From NCBI GenBank assembly GCA_002413305.1, contig DHWS01000173.1, forward strand, positions 61,325 to 83,690: 22,366 nucleotides of DNA, given 5' to 3'. The stretch is from Actinobacteria bacterium UBA5176 (GTDB taxonomy: Bacteria > Actinomycetota > UBA4738). The translations under genes were made by a program, and so were the position numbers. The notes under the pieces are model-generated. The model ran no database searches. It had not been told where the DNA came from and saw nothing but the letters and a program-made list of their open reading frames with translations. Positions 1-7,508 of this stretch are shown here, in pieces (within the stretch, counting starts at the first letter, position 1; each line of letters opens with the position of its first letter).

Positions 1-318
1 GAGGAGCTGGTCGGGGAGATCGCCGACGAGTACGACCGCGAGGAGCCGCAGCTCGAACCGGTCGCCGACGGGACGTACCGGGTCAGCGGGCGCATGTCGA
101 TCGACGACCTCAACGACCTCCTCGACGTCGATCTGCCGCACGAAGAGTGGGACACGGTTGCCGGACTGATGTACGGCCTCCTGGGGGCCGTTCCGACGCA
201 GGGCGAGACCGCGTCGTTCGAGAGCCTCACGTTCACGGCCGAGAAGGTGCAGGGGCGGCGCATCGCGAAGGTGCTGATCACCCGCCGCGAACCACAGGAG
301 GAGGCGGCCGTTGAGTGA
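1..318 (+). CDS. C-terminal end of CorC/HlyC-type CBS-domain transporter-associated protein (partial)
   Basis: The reading frame is open from the first base, and 106 codons precede the TGA at 316-318. The stretch EELVGEIADEYD at the very start is the hallmark join between the CBS pair and the CorC_HlyC (transporter-associated) domain of UPF0053/HlyC-CorC membrane proteins. The DGTYRVSGRMSIDDLNDLL stretch and the late RRIAKVLITRR strand match that domain. The upstream membrane (CNNM) and CBS domains lie outside the window. Family members are linked to Mg/Co ion homeostasis. The stop overlaps the TTG start of cdd by 8 bases, so the two genes are probably cotranscribed. An ATG at 94 is internal to the domain and is not the start. 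Identity is firm; the ion transported is not known. Confidence 0.88.
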   Translation, partial: EELVGEIADEYDREEPQLEPVADGTYRVSGRMSIDDLNDLLDVDLPHEEWDTVAGLMYGLLGAVPTQGETASFESLTFTAEKVQGRRIAKVLITRREPQEEAAVE

Positions 319-733
319 GGTTCTGTCCGACCACGAGCTGGACGAGCTGGTCGCGGCCGCCCGGGAGGCCCGGTCGAACGCCTATGCGCCCTACAGCCAC
401 TTGGAGGTGGGCGCGGCCCTGGCCACAGGCGGTGGCCGACGGTTCGCCGGCGCCAACGTCGAGAACGCCTCCTACGGCCTGGCCATCTGCGCCGAACGCG
501 TCGCCGCCGTGAAGGCGGTCACGGCCGGCGCCCGTGACCTGGTGGCGATCGCCGTCGTCAGCTCCTCCCCGGCGCCCACCCCGCCCTGCGGCGCGTGCCG
601 CCAGTTCCTGTACGAGTTCAACCCCGGGATAGCCGTGGTGTCCGAGGGTGGGGACGGCGGACGCGAGCGGTGGCGGCTCTCGGAGCTGCTGCCGGACGGC
701 TTCGGCCCGCAGGACCTCGAAGTCCCCCGATAG
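311..733 (+). CDS. cdd: Cytidine deaminase
   Basis: A 140-residue protein with the small tetrameric cytidine deaminase signature. The zinc and catalytic residues are C60-A-E62 in NVENASYGLAICAERVA and C93-x2-C96 in PPCGACRQ. The N-terminal YAPYSHLEVGAAL matches the substrate-binding segment of the family. It deaminates cytidine and deoxycytidine to uridine and deoxyuridine in pyrimidine salvage, in the cytosol. The TTG start at 311 is chosen because homology begins close to it and it overlaps the upstream stop by 8 bases, which suggests translational coupling. Many bacteria have era between cdd and recO; it is missing here. Length is normal for the family (about 130-140). The last 20 residues are less conserved. 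Confidence 0.93.
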   Translation: MSEVLSDHELDELVAAAREARSNAYAPYSHLEVGAALATGGGRRFAGANVENASYGLAICAERVAAVKAVTAGARDLVAIAVVSSSPAPTPPCGACRQFLYEFNPGIAVVSEGGDGGRERWRLSELLPDGFGPQDLEVPR

Positions 734-805
734 CTGCTCGCGGGGCGGCGTTCCGTGGAGATTTCGTCGCGTGCTTGCTCCGGCTCTTCGGGCGGGGGAG
801 GGGCC

Positions 806-823
806 GGGGGTACCATTGCCCCC
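806..823 (+). promoter_or_regulatory. -10 box for leaderless recO start, set in a small GC hairpin
   Basis: TACCAT (811-816) fits the actinobacterial TANNNT -10 consensus and ends 9 bases before the recO ATG at 826. No Shine-Dalgarno lies between, which suggests a leaderless transcript. The box sits in the loop of a GGGGG (806-810) / CCCCC (819-823) palindrome. No convincing -35 is visible. Confidence 0.5.
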
Positions 824-825
824 AC

Positions 826-1593
826 ATGCCGCTCTACAAGGAACAGGGCATCGTCCTACGTTCGATCAAGCTCGGTGAGGCCGACAAGATCGTCAGCATC
901 CTCACCCAGGGGTCGGGCAAGATCCGGGCGGTGGCGAAAGGGATCCGCCGGACGCAGAGCAAGTTCGGCGCCCGGCTGGAGCCATTCACGCACGTCTCGC
1001 TGTTGCTGTACCAGGGAAGGAACCTCGACACGATCACCCAGGCCGAGATCGTCTCGCCGTTCGTCGCCCTCCGGGGGTCGTTCGATCTGATCGCGGCGGG
1101 GGAGACCATGCTCGAAGCGGTCGACAAGGTGGCCGAGGAGCACGAGAAGAACGTCCGCCTGTTCCTGCTGCTCCTGGCCGGCCTCCGGACCCTCGAGACC
1201 CGGCCGAACGACCCGGCCGCGGTGGCCGAATCGTTCCTGCTGAAGCTCCTTTCACTGTCCGGCTTCCATCCCAGCCTGTCCGCATGCGCGGTGTGCGGAG
1301 CGCCTGGGCCGCACACGTGGTTCGCCGCCGGGCAGGGCGGGGTGGTGTGCGGCGACGACGCCGACTCCGACGCCGGACGCGTCTCGCCCGACGCGGTCCG
1401 ATGGCTGGACGGGCTCCAGCGGGTGGACCTTCCCGGGGCGGGTGACATGACCCCGGCGCTCACCGTCCGCCGCGAGTCGCGCGCCATGCTGTACGGATTC
1501 GTCGAGTACCACCTCGACCGCCGGATGCGAAGCTTCGTGCTGCTGGCCCGGCAGCCGGGCCCCGAGGCGCCGGTCACGGTGGGCACCCCGTGA
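826..1593 (+). CDS. recO: DNA repair protein RecO
   Basis: A 255-residue protein beginning MPLYKEQGIVLRSIKLGEAD, the standard start of the RecO OB-fold domain (residues 1-80). A helical domain follows. A zinc-type element around residues 154-178 has C154-x2-C157 and C175, but the usual fourth Cys is Asp (CGDD). RecO loads RecA onto SSB-coated single strands together with RecR in recombinational repair. An upstream open frame reaches back to 595, but it overlaps cdd and has no RecO homology, so the ATG at 826 is chosen; it is backed by a -10 box 9 bases ahead. The stop overlaps the uppS GTG (GTGA), giving the common recO-uppS pair. Confidence 0.93.
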   Translation: MPLYKEQGIVLRSIKLGEADKIVSILTQGSGKIRAVAKGIRRTQSKFGARLEPFTHVSLLLYQGRNLDTITQAEIVSPFVALRGSFDLIAAGETMLEAVDKVAEEHEKNVRLFLLLLAGLRTLETRPNDPAAVAESFLLKLLSLSGFHPSLSACAVCGAPGPHTWFAAGQGGVVCGDDADSDAGRVSPDAVRWLDGLQRVDLPGAGDMTPALTVRRESRAMLYGFVEYHLDRRMRSFVLLARQPGPEAPVTVGTP

Positions 1594-2327
1594 GCTATCT
1601 CTCCGATCCGGACCTCGGCCAGCTGCCCCGGCACGTCGGGATCATCATGGACGGCAACGGCCGATGGGCGAAACAGCGCGGCCTGACCCGCAGCGACGGC
1701 CACTCCGCCGGTGAGGAGGCGCTGTTCGACGTGGTCGACGCCTCCATCGAGATCGGCCTGAAGTGGCTGACCGTGTACGCCTTCTCGACCGAGAACTGGA
1801 AGCGCCCGCCGACCGAGATCCGCTACCTCATGTACTTCAACCGTCGTCTCCTTCGGAACCGCCGCGACGAGTTGAACGGACGCGGCGTCCGCATCCGGTT
1901 CACCGGCCGGAACGACTGGCGCGTCCCTCGCAACGTCGACCGGGACATGACGGACGCTCAGGACCTGACCCGGGCCAACACGGGGTTGACGTTCACCATC
2001 GCCTTCAACTACGGCGGCCGGACCGAGATCGTCGACGCGGTCCACAAGCTGCTGGACGACCATGACAAGGGCCGGTTGAAGGGCGAGCGCCTCACCCCCG
2101 ATTCGATCCGTTCGCGCATGTACTACCCCGACATGCCCGACTTGGACCTGCTGATCCGGACCGGCGGTGAGATGCGCATCTCGAACTTCCTCGTGTGGCA
2201 GGCCGCCTACTCGGAGCTCTGGTTCACGCCCGTCTACTGGCCGGACTTCAACCGCGAGAACCTGTTCGAAGCCATCCGCGACTACCAGAAGCGCGACCGT
2301 CGGTTCGGCGGGCTCGACAACCAGTAA
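1590..2327 (+). CDS. uppS: Isoprenyl transferase (undecaprenyl diphosphate synthase family)
   Basis: A 245-residue cis-prenyltransferase. The signature HVGIIMDGNGRWA carries the catalytic Asp (D21) and the diphosphate-binding GNGRW loop. AFSTENWKRP is the second conserved region, and RTGGEMRISNFLVWQ with SELWFTPVYWPDF forms the C-terminal region V. It condenses isopentenyl diphosphate onto an allylic diphosphate to make the polyprenyl carrier for cell-wall synthesis, at the cytosolic face of the membrane. The GTG start overlaps the recO stop in a GTGA, so translation is probably coupled. Chain length (C50 or C55, cis or mixed) cannot be told from sequence; actinobacteria often carry two paralogues, so uppS is the family symbol. 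Confidence 0.92.
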   Translation: MSYLSDPDLGQLPRHVGIIMDGNGRWAKQRGLTRSDGHSAGEEALFDVVDASIEIGLKWLTVYAFSTENWKRPPTEIRYLMYFNRRLLRNRRDELNGRGVRIRFTGRNDWRVPRNVDRDMTDAQDLTRANTGLTFTIAFNYGGRTEIVDAVHKLLDDHDKGRLKGERLTPDSIRSRMYYPDMPDLDLLIRTGGEMRISNFLVWQAAYSELWFTPVYWPDFNRENLFEAIRDYQKRDRRFGGLDNQ

Positions 2328-2339
2328 CGGTCTCCGCGG

Positions 2340-2345
2340 TACCAT
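2340..2345 (+). promoter_or_regulatory. -10 box for leaderless GGCT-like gene
   Basis: TACCAT ends 11 bases before the ATG at 2357, and no Shine-Dalgarno lies between. It is the same hexamer and nearly the same placement as at recO. Confidence 0.45.
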
Positions 2346-2356
2346 CCGACCCAGCC

Positions 2357-2818
2357 ATGCCCGTCTATCTCGCCTACGGCGCGAACATGGACCCGCGGCA
2401 CATGCGCGAGCGTGTTGCGGGTGCCCGGGAGATCGGCCCGGGTCGCCTGGACGGCTTCCGGCTGGCGTTCAACGTCTACTCGAGCGAATGGGACGGTGGG
2501 GCGGCGAACCTCGAGCTGGACGAGCGGGCCCACGTCTGGGGCGTCCTATGGGAGGTTGAGCATGACGAGACCGGGGGCCTGGACGCGTTCCACGGACACC
2601 CGACGTACTTCCGCCGCGAGGACATCGTGGTCGAGACGAAGGCGGGACCGGTGGTGGCGTGGACCTACCGGGTCGCCCACCTCCAGGGCTACGTACGGCC
2701 AACCGATCAGTACCTGAACCGGCTCCGTTCCGCCATCCGGATCCAGGGGCTCCCGCCGGAAGCGCTGGACATCGTGGACCGCGCAGCCCGGCCGCCGCAG
2801 CCCACCATCTCCACCTGA
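2357..2818 (+). CDS. Gamma-glutamylcyclotransferase-like protein with altered catalytic position
   Basis: A 153-residue protein of the GGCT/AIG2 beta-barrel fold. YLAYGANM (residues 4-11) is the phosphate-loop-like YGSN motif that binds the gamma-glutamyl group. FRLAFNVYSSEWDGGAANL and VWGVLWEV are the next family strands. In the family the catalytic Glu lies in LDxxEG (Glu98 in human GGCT); here the segment reads LDAFHG, with His79 at that place. Active members convert gamma-glutamyl amines to 5-oxoproline, so this copy may be inactive in that reaction or have another role. The ATG at 2357 is chosen over the longer frame because homology begins there and a -10 box precedes it. It sits between uppS and glyQS with no obvious pathway link. 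Confidence 0.8.
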   Translation: MPVYLAYGANMDPRHMRERVAGAREIGPGRLDGFRLAFNVYSSEWDGGAANLELDERAHVWGVLWEVEHDETGGLDAFHGHPTYFRREDIVVETKAGPVVAWTYRVAHLQGYVRPTDQYLNRLRSAIRIQGLPPEALDIVDRAARPPQPTIST

Positions 2819-2846
2819 TCGCGACGGCGATCCCCATCCCGGCCGA

Positions 2847-2896
2847 TATCCTGTAGCTCACGCCAGCGGCCGGAGCCACCGGCCGGGAGAGAGGAG
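2847..2896 (+). promoter_or_regulatory. Promoter, 5'-UTR hairpin and RBS of glyQS
   Basis: TATCCT (2847-2852) is a good -10 box. The leader of about 45 bases holds a perfect 7-bp hairpin, CGGCCGG (2867-2873) and CCGGCCG (2879-2885) with a 5-base loop. GAGGAG (2891-2896) lies 7 bases before the ATG. No T-box elements are seen; the leader is too short for one. Confidence 0.5.
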
Positions 2897-2903
2897 TCGG
2901 TCC

Positions 2904-4232
2904 ATGTCCGACCTGATGGGTGCCGTCACGTCCCTCGCCAAACGGCGGGGGATCGTCTTCCCGTCCAGCGAGATCTACGGGGGTCTTCGTTCGTCGTGGG
3001 ACTACGGTCCGCTGGGGGTCGAGCTGCGGCGCAACGTCCGGACCGCCTGGTGGCGGTCCATGGTCCAGCTGCGGGACGACGTGGTCGGGCTGGAGGCCTC
3101 GATCATCATGGCAGCCAAGGTGTGGGAATCGAGCGGCCACGTGGCTGGCTTCTCCGACCCGCTGGTCGAATGCCTGAGCTGCCACCAGCGGTTCCGCAAG
3201 GACCATCTTCCCGATATGGCTCAGTTGGGCCCGACCTGCCCGAATTGCGGTCAGAACAAATTCACGGACGCTAAGCAATTCAACCTGATGTTCAAGACCC
3301 ATATGGGGCCGGTCGAAGACGAGGCGGCCGTTGTGTACCTGAGGCCGGAAACCGCGCAGGGCATGTTCGTCGACTTCAGGACCGTCCAGGGGGCGAACCG
3401 GCTGAAGATCCCCTTCGGGATCGCCCAGATCGGGCGGAGCTTCCGCAATGAGATCACCCCCGGCAACTTCATCTTCCGTACCCGGGAGTTCGAGCAGATG
3501 GAGATGGAGTACTTCTGCGAGCCGGGCACAGACGACGAGTGGTTCGCGTACTGGAAGGACCAGCGGATGCGATGGTTCCTGGACCTGGGCGTGGGCGAGG
3601 CCAAGCTCCGGTTTCGCGACCACGAACCGGACGAGCTCGCCCACTACGCGAAGGCCGCCACCGACATCGAGTACGAGTTCCCGTTCGGGTGGAGCGAGCT
3701 GGAGGGCATCGCGAACCGGCAGGACTTCGACCTCAGGCAGCATCAGCAACACAGCGGCGAGGACCTCACCTACTTCGACCAGGAGCACGACCGGCACTAC
3801 CTGCCATTCGTGATCGAGCCGGCCCTGGGGGTCGACCGGGCGCTGCTGGTGTTCCTGCTGGACGCGTATACGGAAGAGGAGGCCCCGACCGCCAGCGGGA
3901 AGGCCGAGAAGCGGACGGTCCTGAAGCTGCACAAGGATCTGGCGCCGGTGAAGGTGGCCGTGCTCCCGCTGTCGCGGAACGAGCAGCTCTCGCCGGAGTC
4001 GCGGAGGGTCCGCGACCTGCTGCAGCCGCACTGGATCGTGCAGTTCGACGACGCGGGATCGATCGGGCGGCGGTACCGGCGGCAGGACGAAGTGGGGACG
4101 CCGCTGTGCGTGACGATCGACTTCGACACACTGCAGGACCAGGCGGTGACGGTGCGGGACCGGGACACCATGCAGCAGGACCGGGTCCCGATCGCCAAGC
4201 TGCTGGACGACCTGAAGGCGAGATTGTCGTGA
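2904..4232 (+). CDS. glyQS: Glycyl-tRNA synthetase, alpha-2 dimeric type
   Basis: A 442-residue class II aminoacyl-tRNA synthetase that charges tRNA-Gly. The N-terminus carries FPSSEIYGGL and WDYGPLG, typical of the eukaryotic/actinobacterial homodimeric GlyRS. A zinc ribbon is intact (C90-x2-C93 and C112-x2-C115). RPETAQG (147-153) and FRNEITP (180-186) form motif 2, and GVDRALLVFL is motif 3. The C-terminal 100 residues are the anticodon-binding domain (VKVAVLPLSRNE onward). The ATG is preceded by GAGGAG at 7 bases. The TGA overlaps a GTG of the next small gene. Length fits the short alpha-2 form, not the alpha/beta type. Confidence 0.95.
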   Translation: MSDLMGAVTSLAKRRGIVFPSSEIYGGLRSSWDYGPLGVELRRNVRTAWWRSMVQLRDDVVGLEASIIMAAKVWESSGHVAGFSDPLVECLSCHQRFRKDHLPDMAQLGPTCPNCGQNKFTDAKQFNLMFKTHMGPVEDEAAVVYLRPETAQGMFVDFRTVQGANRLKIPFGIAQIGRSFRNEITPGNFIFRTREFEQMEMEYFCEPGTDDEWFAYWKDQRMRWFLDLGVGEAKLRFRDHEPDELAHYAKAATDIEYEFPFGWSELEGIANRQDFDLRQHQQHSGEDLTYFDQEHDRHYLPFVIEPALGVDRALLVFLLDAYTEEEAPTASGKAEKRTVLKLHKDLAPVKVAVLPLSRNEQLSPESRRVRDLLQPHWIVQFDDAGSIGRRYRRQDEVGTPLCVTIDFDTLQDQAVTVRDRDTMQQDRVPIAKLLDDLKARLS

Positions 4233-4438
4233 GCGCCGCGGCGGTGGGAAGAGGAAGGTTCCGGATCCGGCCGGTCGGTGCGTTCTGGTTCGCGTTCCTC
4301 CTGCTCCTGGGCGCGGCGGCCTCGGTGGCGGCGGCCCAGTTCACCGGGAGCCGGCTCGCCCCGTGGATCTCCATGGGCCTGTCGGCGGGGGCCGTCGTCT
4401 TCGCGTTGGTGGCGCTCACGGTCCGCGCCGAACCGTGA
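4229..4438 (+). CDS. Small two-helix membrane protein, unknown
   Basis: A 69-residue protein starting at a GTG that overlaps the glyQS stop (GTGA) and ending in a TGA that overlaps the GTG of the next gene. A basic N-terminus (GRGRFRIRP) precedes two hydrophobic segments, about residues 19-38 (FWFAFLLLLGAAASVAAAQF) and 45-65 (APWISMGLSAGAVVFALVAL). It would be an inner-membrane hairpin with short polar ends. The double 4-base overlap and G/C-rich third positions support a real gene. I do not recognise a family. The coupling to glyQS and the lipoprotein gene gives only a cotranscription hint. Confidence 0.65.
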   Translation: MSAAAVGRGRFRIRPVGAFWFAFLLLLGAAASVAAAQFTGSRLAPWISMGLSAGAVVFALVALTVRAEP

Positions 4439-5757
4439 CCGTTCTTCGCCGGAGGGCCGTCCTGCTGGTGGCCCTGGCCGTGCTGTTCGCCGGGTGCACG
4501 TTCGCGGGCGGGGATGTCCCGTGGCCCGGCGCCTCGCCGTCGTCCGGCGCCTCGCCCTCGCCGGGGGGGACCGCGAATGGGACCGCACCAAAGGGCACCA
4601 GCGAGCTGCCCCCGCTCTGCCATCGGACGGTGCCGAAGCGTTCGCCGGAACCGTCCCACCCGGGGACGCTGCCGCCGGTGATCGCCCGGGTCGCGGACCA
4701 GGTGGCGAAGGTCCGCGGACTGGCCTGGGAGCATCCGGTGGTGCCCGAGCCGCTCACCGAGTCGAAGATCCAGAAGCTGCTGAGCGACCAGGCGAGCTCG
4801 GAGTTCCCCGAAGGGGAGCTGGCCAGGAACGGGCGGGCCCTGATCACGATTGGGGTCCTGCCGGCCGGCACGGACCTCCAGAAGGCGCTGATCGACTTCG
4901 GGACCAGCCAGATCATCGGCTTCTACGATTCGGACACCGGGAGGCTGGTGTTCGTGGGGAGCACCAACCCGACGCCGTTGGAGACGTTCACCCTGGCCCA
5001 CGAGCTGACCCATGCGCTCGACGACCAGCACTTCGACCTGTCGCGGCTGGACCGGTTGAACGCCGAATGCCGTGGGGACGTGACCACCGCCTACACGTCG
5101 CTCGCCGAGGGGGACGCGGTCGAGAACTCGGTCCGGTGGGCCCAAACGTACCTGTCGTCCTCGCAGCTGGTTCAGTTGGAGCAGGAGGCGGCGGGGGCGC
5201 CGAACCCTCCGGCCTCCGTCCCAAGGTTCATCCAGGACGAACAGGAGTTCCCGTATCCGAGCGGGCAGGCGTTCGTCGAGGCGCTGATCGCCCGGGGCGG
5301 CCGGGCGGCCGTGAACGCGGCCTTCCGGGACCCGCCGATCTCGACCGAGCAGGTCCTCCACCCCGGCGCCTACCCGGGCGATCTCCCCGTCGACGTCGAG
5401 GTCCCCGACCTCGCCTCGAAGCTCGGGCCGGAGTGGAGGGACCTGGACCGGGAGGACATGGGTGAGGCCGACATCAGCGCCATGCTCCACGTCCACCTGG
5501 ACGGAAGTGAGTCGAGCCGTGCCGCTCAGGGGTGGGGCGGGGGTCAGTACCGGGCGTGGAGCGAGGGGTCCTCGCACACCGCGGTGCTGCTGGAGACGTC
5601 GTGGGACTCGCCCGCCGACGCGGGACGGTTCGCGGACGCCATGCGGCAGTGGCTGGCCGGCCGTTCGACGGCCACCGTGGAGGCGAGCGGCTCCGCCGTC
5701 ACCGTCCTGTTCGGGTCCGACATCGCGTCCCTGGCCGCGCTCCAGGCTGCCGGCTGA
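4435..5757 (+). CDS. Putative zinc metallopeptidase lipoprotein (HELTH motif)
   Basis: A 440-residue exported protein. The N-terminus MTVLRRRAVLLVALAVLFAGC is a lipoprotein signal with the acceptor Cys at residue 21. A Ser/Pro/Gly linker with repeated ASPSSGASPS follows. The core has H189-E-L-T-H193 in AHELTHALDDQHFDL, the HExxH zinc site. E225 in SLAEGDAVENS, 32 residues on, is a likely third ligand as in gluzincins. I recognise the combination from unannotated actinobacterial putative peptidases but cannot give a substrate. The GTG at 4435 overlaps the upstream TGA. The longer frame from 4363 would bury the signal peptide and is rejected. It converges with the bicupin gene, 10 bases away. 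Confidence 0.78.
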   Translation: MTVLRRRAVLLVALAVLFAGCTFAGGDVPWPGASPSSGASPSPGGTANGTAPKGTSELPPLCHRTVPKRSPEPSHPGTLPPVIARVADQVAKVRGLAWEHPVVPEPLTESKIQKLLSDQASSEFPEGELARNGRALITIGVLPAGTDLQKALIDFGTSQIIGFYDSDTGRLVFVGSTNPTPLETFTLAHELTHALDDQHFDLSRLDRLNAECRGDVTTAYTSLAEGDAVENSVRWAQTYLSSSQLVQLEQEAAGAPNPPASVPRFIQDEQEFPYPSGQAFVEALIARGGRAAVNAAFRDPPISTEQVLHPGAYPGDLPVDVEVPDLASKLGPEWRDLDREDMGEADISAMLHVHLDGSESSRAAQGWGGGQYRAWSEGSSHTAVLLETSWDSPADAGRFADAMRQWLAGRSTATVEASGSAVTVLFGSDIASLAALQAAG

Positions 5758-5773
5758 ACCGTCCCGGTCAGCC
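5752..5773. terminator. Hairpin spanning both convergent stop codons, candidate bidirectional terminator
   Basis: GGCTG (5752-5756), a bulged A, ACCG (5758-5761), loop TCC, then CGGTCAGCC (5765-5773) form a 9-bp stem. It contains the TGA of the lipoprotein gene and, on the other strand, the TGA of the bicupin gene. There is no T-tract on either side, so intrinsic termination is uncertain. Confidence 0.4.
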
Positions 5774-6556
5774 CTCCCCCTTGTCGGCGGGGGAGCCCTG
5801 CGGGCTGAACACGCCGAGCAGGCGGAGGATCCCCGGGCCGTGGTTCTCCAGGCAGTGCGGTGTCCCCGGCGGCAGGAAGATGCTCGTGCCCGGGCGGATC
5901 GGCACGTGGTGCTCGCCGACGTGGACCATGCCGTTCCCTTCCAGGATGTAGATCGCCTCCTCGTAGGTGTGGACGTGCGGCGGCGCCTTGCTCTCCCGGA
6001 TGTATCCCACGAACTGCGTCACGTTCCGGCACCCGAACCTGGCGTCGATCAGCACCTTGAAGGACCGGTCGTCGCCCGCGGGCAGCGGCGATTCGTCCTC
6101 CTCTCGGACGGTTCGAATCGTCCCGCTCGGCGTGGACCGGGAGCGCGACCGCAAGCGGAGGTCGGTTCCTCCGGGTGACGGCGAGGGCGGGGGAGAGACC
6201 ACCGAAACCAGCAGCAGGTCGCCCGGGCCGGGGTTGGAGACCCGGTATTCGGCACCGGGCGGGACCAGCGCCCCCGTCCCCGGTACCAGGTCGAACCGAT
6301 CCTTGCCGGCCTCCAGGAACCCGGATCCCTCCGCGACGTAGAGCACCTCCTCCGCGGCCGGGTGGAGCAACGGAGCCAGCCGGCCGGGTTCGAGGCGAAG
6401 CACGCGCTGGCTGAGGTGGCGGCTCCCAGTGCTTCGGTCGATGGGGATGCGGACCGACCCTTTCGAGCCCGGGATCGGCACGGCCCGGATTGCCTCGTCC
6501 CCTACGACCCGCGCGCCGCGGCCGAGCGAGACGGCACCTCCGCCCTCCGTCTCCAT
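5768..6556 (-). CDS. Bicupin domain protein
   Basis: A 262-residue protein with two cupin folds. The N-terminal cupin (about 45-120) has H65 and E70 in LLHPAAEEVLYV but Tyr (Y104) where the last metal His would be, so it probably binds no metal. The C-terminal cupin (about 180-255) has a full 3-His/1-Glu set: H194, H196, E200 and H234. The layout resembles (S)-ureidoglycine aminohydrolase and other bicupin oxidoreductases or hydrolases, but no purine-catabolism genes lie nearby, so the substrate is open. The start at 6556 is chosen because the frame upstream has no homology and overlaps ygfZ. A TAGGGT box overlaps the ygfZ stop 11 bases ahead. Confidence 0.78.
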   Translation of the reverse strand: METEGGGAVSLGRGARVVGDEAIRAVPIPGSKGSVRIPIDRSTGSRHLSQRVLRLEPGRLAPLLHPAAEEVLYVAEGSGFLEAGKDRFDLVPGTGALVPPGAEYRVSNPGPGDLLLVSVVSPPPSPSPGGTDLRLRSRSRSTPSGTIRTVREEDESPLPAGDDRSFKVLIDARFGCRNVTQFVGYIRESKAPPHVHTYEEAIYILEGNGMVHVGEHHVPIRPGTSIFLPPGTPHCLENHGPGILRLLGVFSPQGSPADKGEG

Positions 6557-6567
6557 GCCGGGGTCGA

Positions 6568-6573
6568 ACCCTA
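6568..6573 (-). promoter_or_regulatory. -10 box for leaderless bicupin start, overlapping the ygfZ stop
   Basis: On the minus strand TAGGGT includes the TAG stop of the upstream gene and ends 11 bases before the bicupin ATG. No Shine-Dalgarno is present. The bicupin may be transcribed both from here and by read-through. Confidence 0.35.
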
Positions 6574-7476
6574 CTCCGGCCGCCGGCCGGCCCGGTTCCC
6601 CGCTTCCGCCCGGGATCGCAGCGCCGTGCCGACGGCGGTTCGAAGCTCTCGATCCCGCGTGTTCCACGCCACGCTGGCCAGTACCCATCGGCCGTCCGCC
6701 CCGCCCACGCTGGTGATCCGGCCCACCTCCTCGCCGTCGTCCGCCCGAAGCGGGTCGCCGGCGAAAACCGGTCCGTCGGCGTGGAGGTGCCGGAGTGCCC
6801 GCCGAGGGTGGCCGAGGTTGCGGACCTTGGCCATGGCCTCCTGGCCCAGGTAGCACCCCTTGCCGAACGACACGGCCTCCTCCAGTCCGGCTTCCTGCGG
6901 GAGGTCCTGCTCGGTGGCGTCCACGCCGAACCGCGGGATACCGGCGCCCGTTCGCCATGCGCCGAGGTCGCGCGCGTCGGCCTGGACGAACATGTCCGAG
7001 AGCGCCTCCAGGATGTGTCCGCGCTCTTCGGCGGGACACAGGAGGTCGACGCCGGCGCCCACGCAGGACGGTGAGAGGGGGATCCCGCGGCGGGCCTCAG
7101 GTACCGAGGTCCGGCCCGGGAAGGCGAAGAGGCCGAGATCGCCCGTTCGGTCTTCGAGCTCCACGTCCGACGACAGCACGTACCTGGCGAGGAGCACGTC
7201 GATCGCCCGCGGCTGCACGGGATCCTGGAGCAGGAGGATGTCGTTGTCGGCCAGGGCGACGGAGAACTCGGCCCGGATGCCGCCCGTCGGGGAGAGCAGC
7301 AGCGCCCGGATGGCTCCTCCGGCGACGAGGCCGGCGAGATCGGCGGAGACGAGGTCGTTCAGCCAGCCCACCGCGTCGCCGCCCGACACCGAGACCTTCC
7401 GCCACGCCGAGAGGTCGACGAACCCCTTGCCAGCGGCGAGCGCTTCGACACGAGCGGGATCGAACGCTTCGGCCAT
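6571..7476 (-). CDS. ygfZ: YgfZ/GcvT-like folate-binding protein
   Basis: A 301-residue protein of the COG0354 group. The diagnostic KGCYLGQE with Cys208 lies at residues 206-213, and FVDLSAWRKVSVSGGDAVGWLNDL near the N-terminus matches the aminomethyltransferase-like fold. IRAEFSVAL and the C-terminal RRALRHL barrel domain follow. YgfZ family proteins bind tetrahydrofolate and help maintain or assemble Fe-S enzymes such as MiaB. The ATG at 7476 is chosen because homology starts there and TATGCT lies 9 bases upstream; the longer frame to 7812 runs antisense through the GH15 gene. It stands 32 bases after the GH15 stop and 14 bases before the bicupin start. Confidence 0.88.
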   Translation of the reverse strand: MAEAFDPARVEALAAGKGFVDLSAWRKVSVSGGDAVGWLNDLVSADLAGLVAGGAIRALLLSPTGGIRAEFSVALADNDILLLQDPVQPRAIDVLLARYVLSSDVELEDRTGDLGLFAFPGRTSVPEARRGIPLSPSCVGAGVDLLCPAEERGHILEALSDMFVQADARDLGAWRTGAGIPRFGVDATEQDLPQEAGLEEAVSFGKGCYLGQEAMAKVRNLGHPRRALRHLHADGPVFAGDPLRADDGEEVGRITSVGGADGRWVLASVAWNTRDRELRTAVGTALRSRAEAGNRAGRRPE

Positions 7477-7485
7477 CGCCCAGCC

Positions 7486-7491
7486 AGCATA
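7486..7491 (-). promoter_or_regulatory. -10 box for leaderless ygfZ start
   Basis: TATGCT on the minus strand ends 9 bases before the ygfZ ATG at 7476, with no Shine-Dalgarno between. Confidence 0.45.
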
Positions 7492-7508
7492 GACGGGGCG
7501 CCTCGCGG

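Noticed and set aside
834..2345. Long minus-strand frame across recO and uppS
   Set aside because: It is an antisense shadow of two well-conserved genes; such frames are common in high-GC DNA.
3766..5577. Long minus-strand frame across glyQS and the lipoprotein gene
   Set aside because: Same shadow effect, with low-complexity Arg/Pro sequence.
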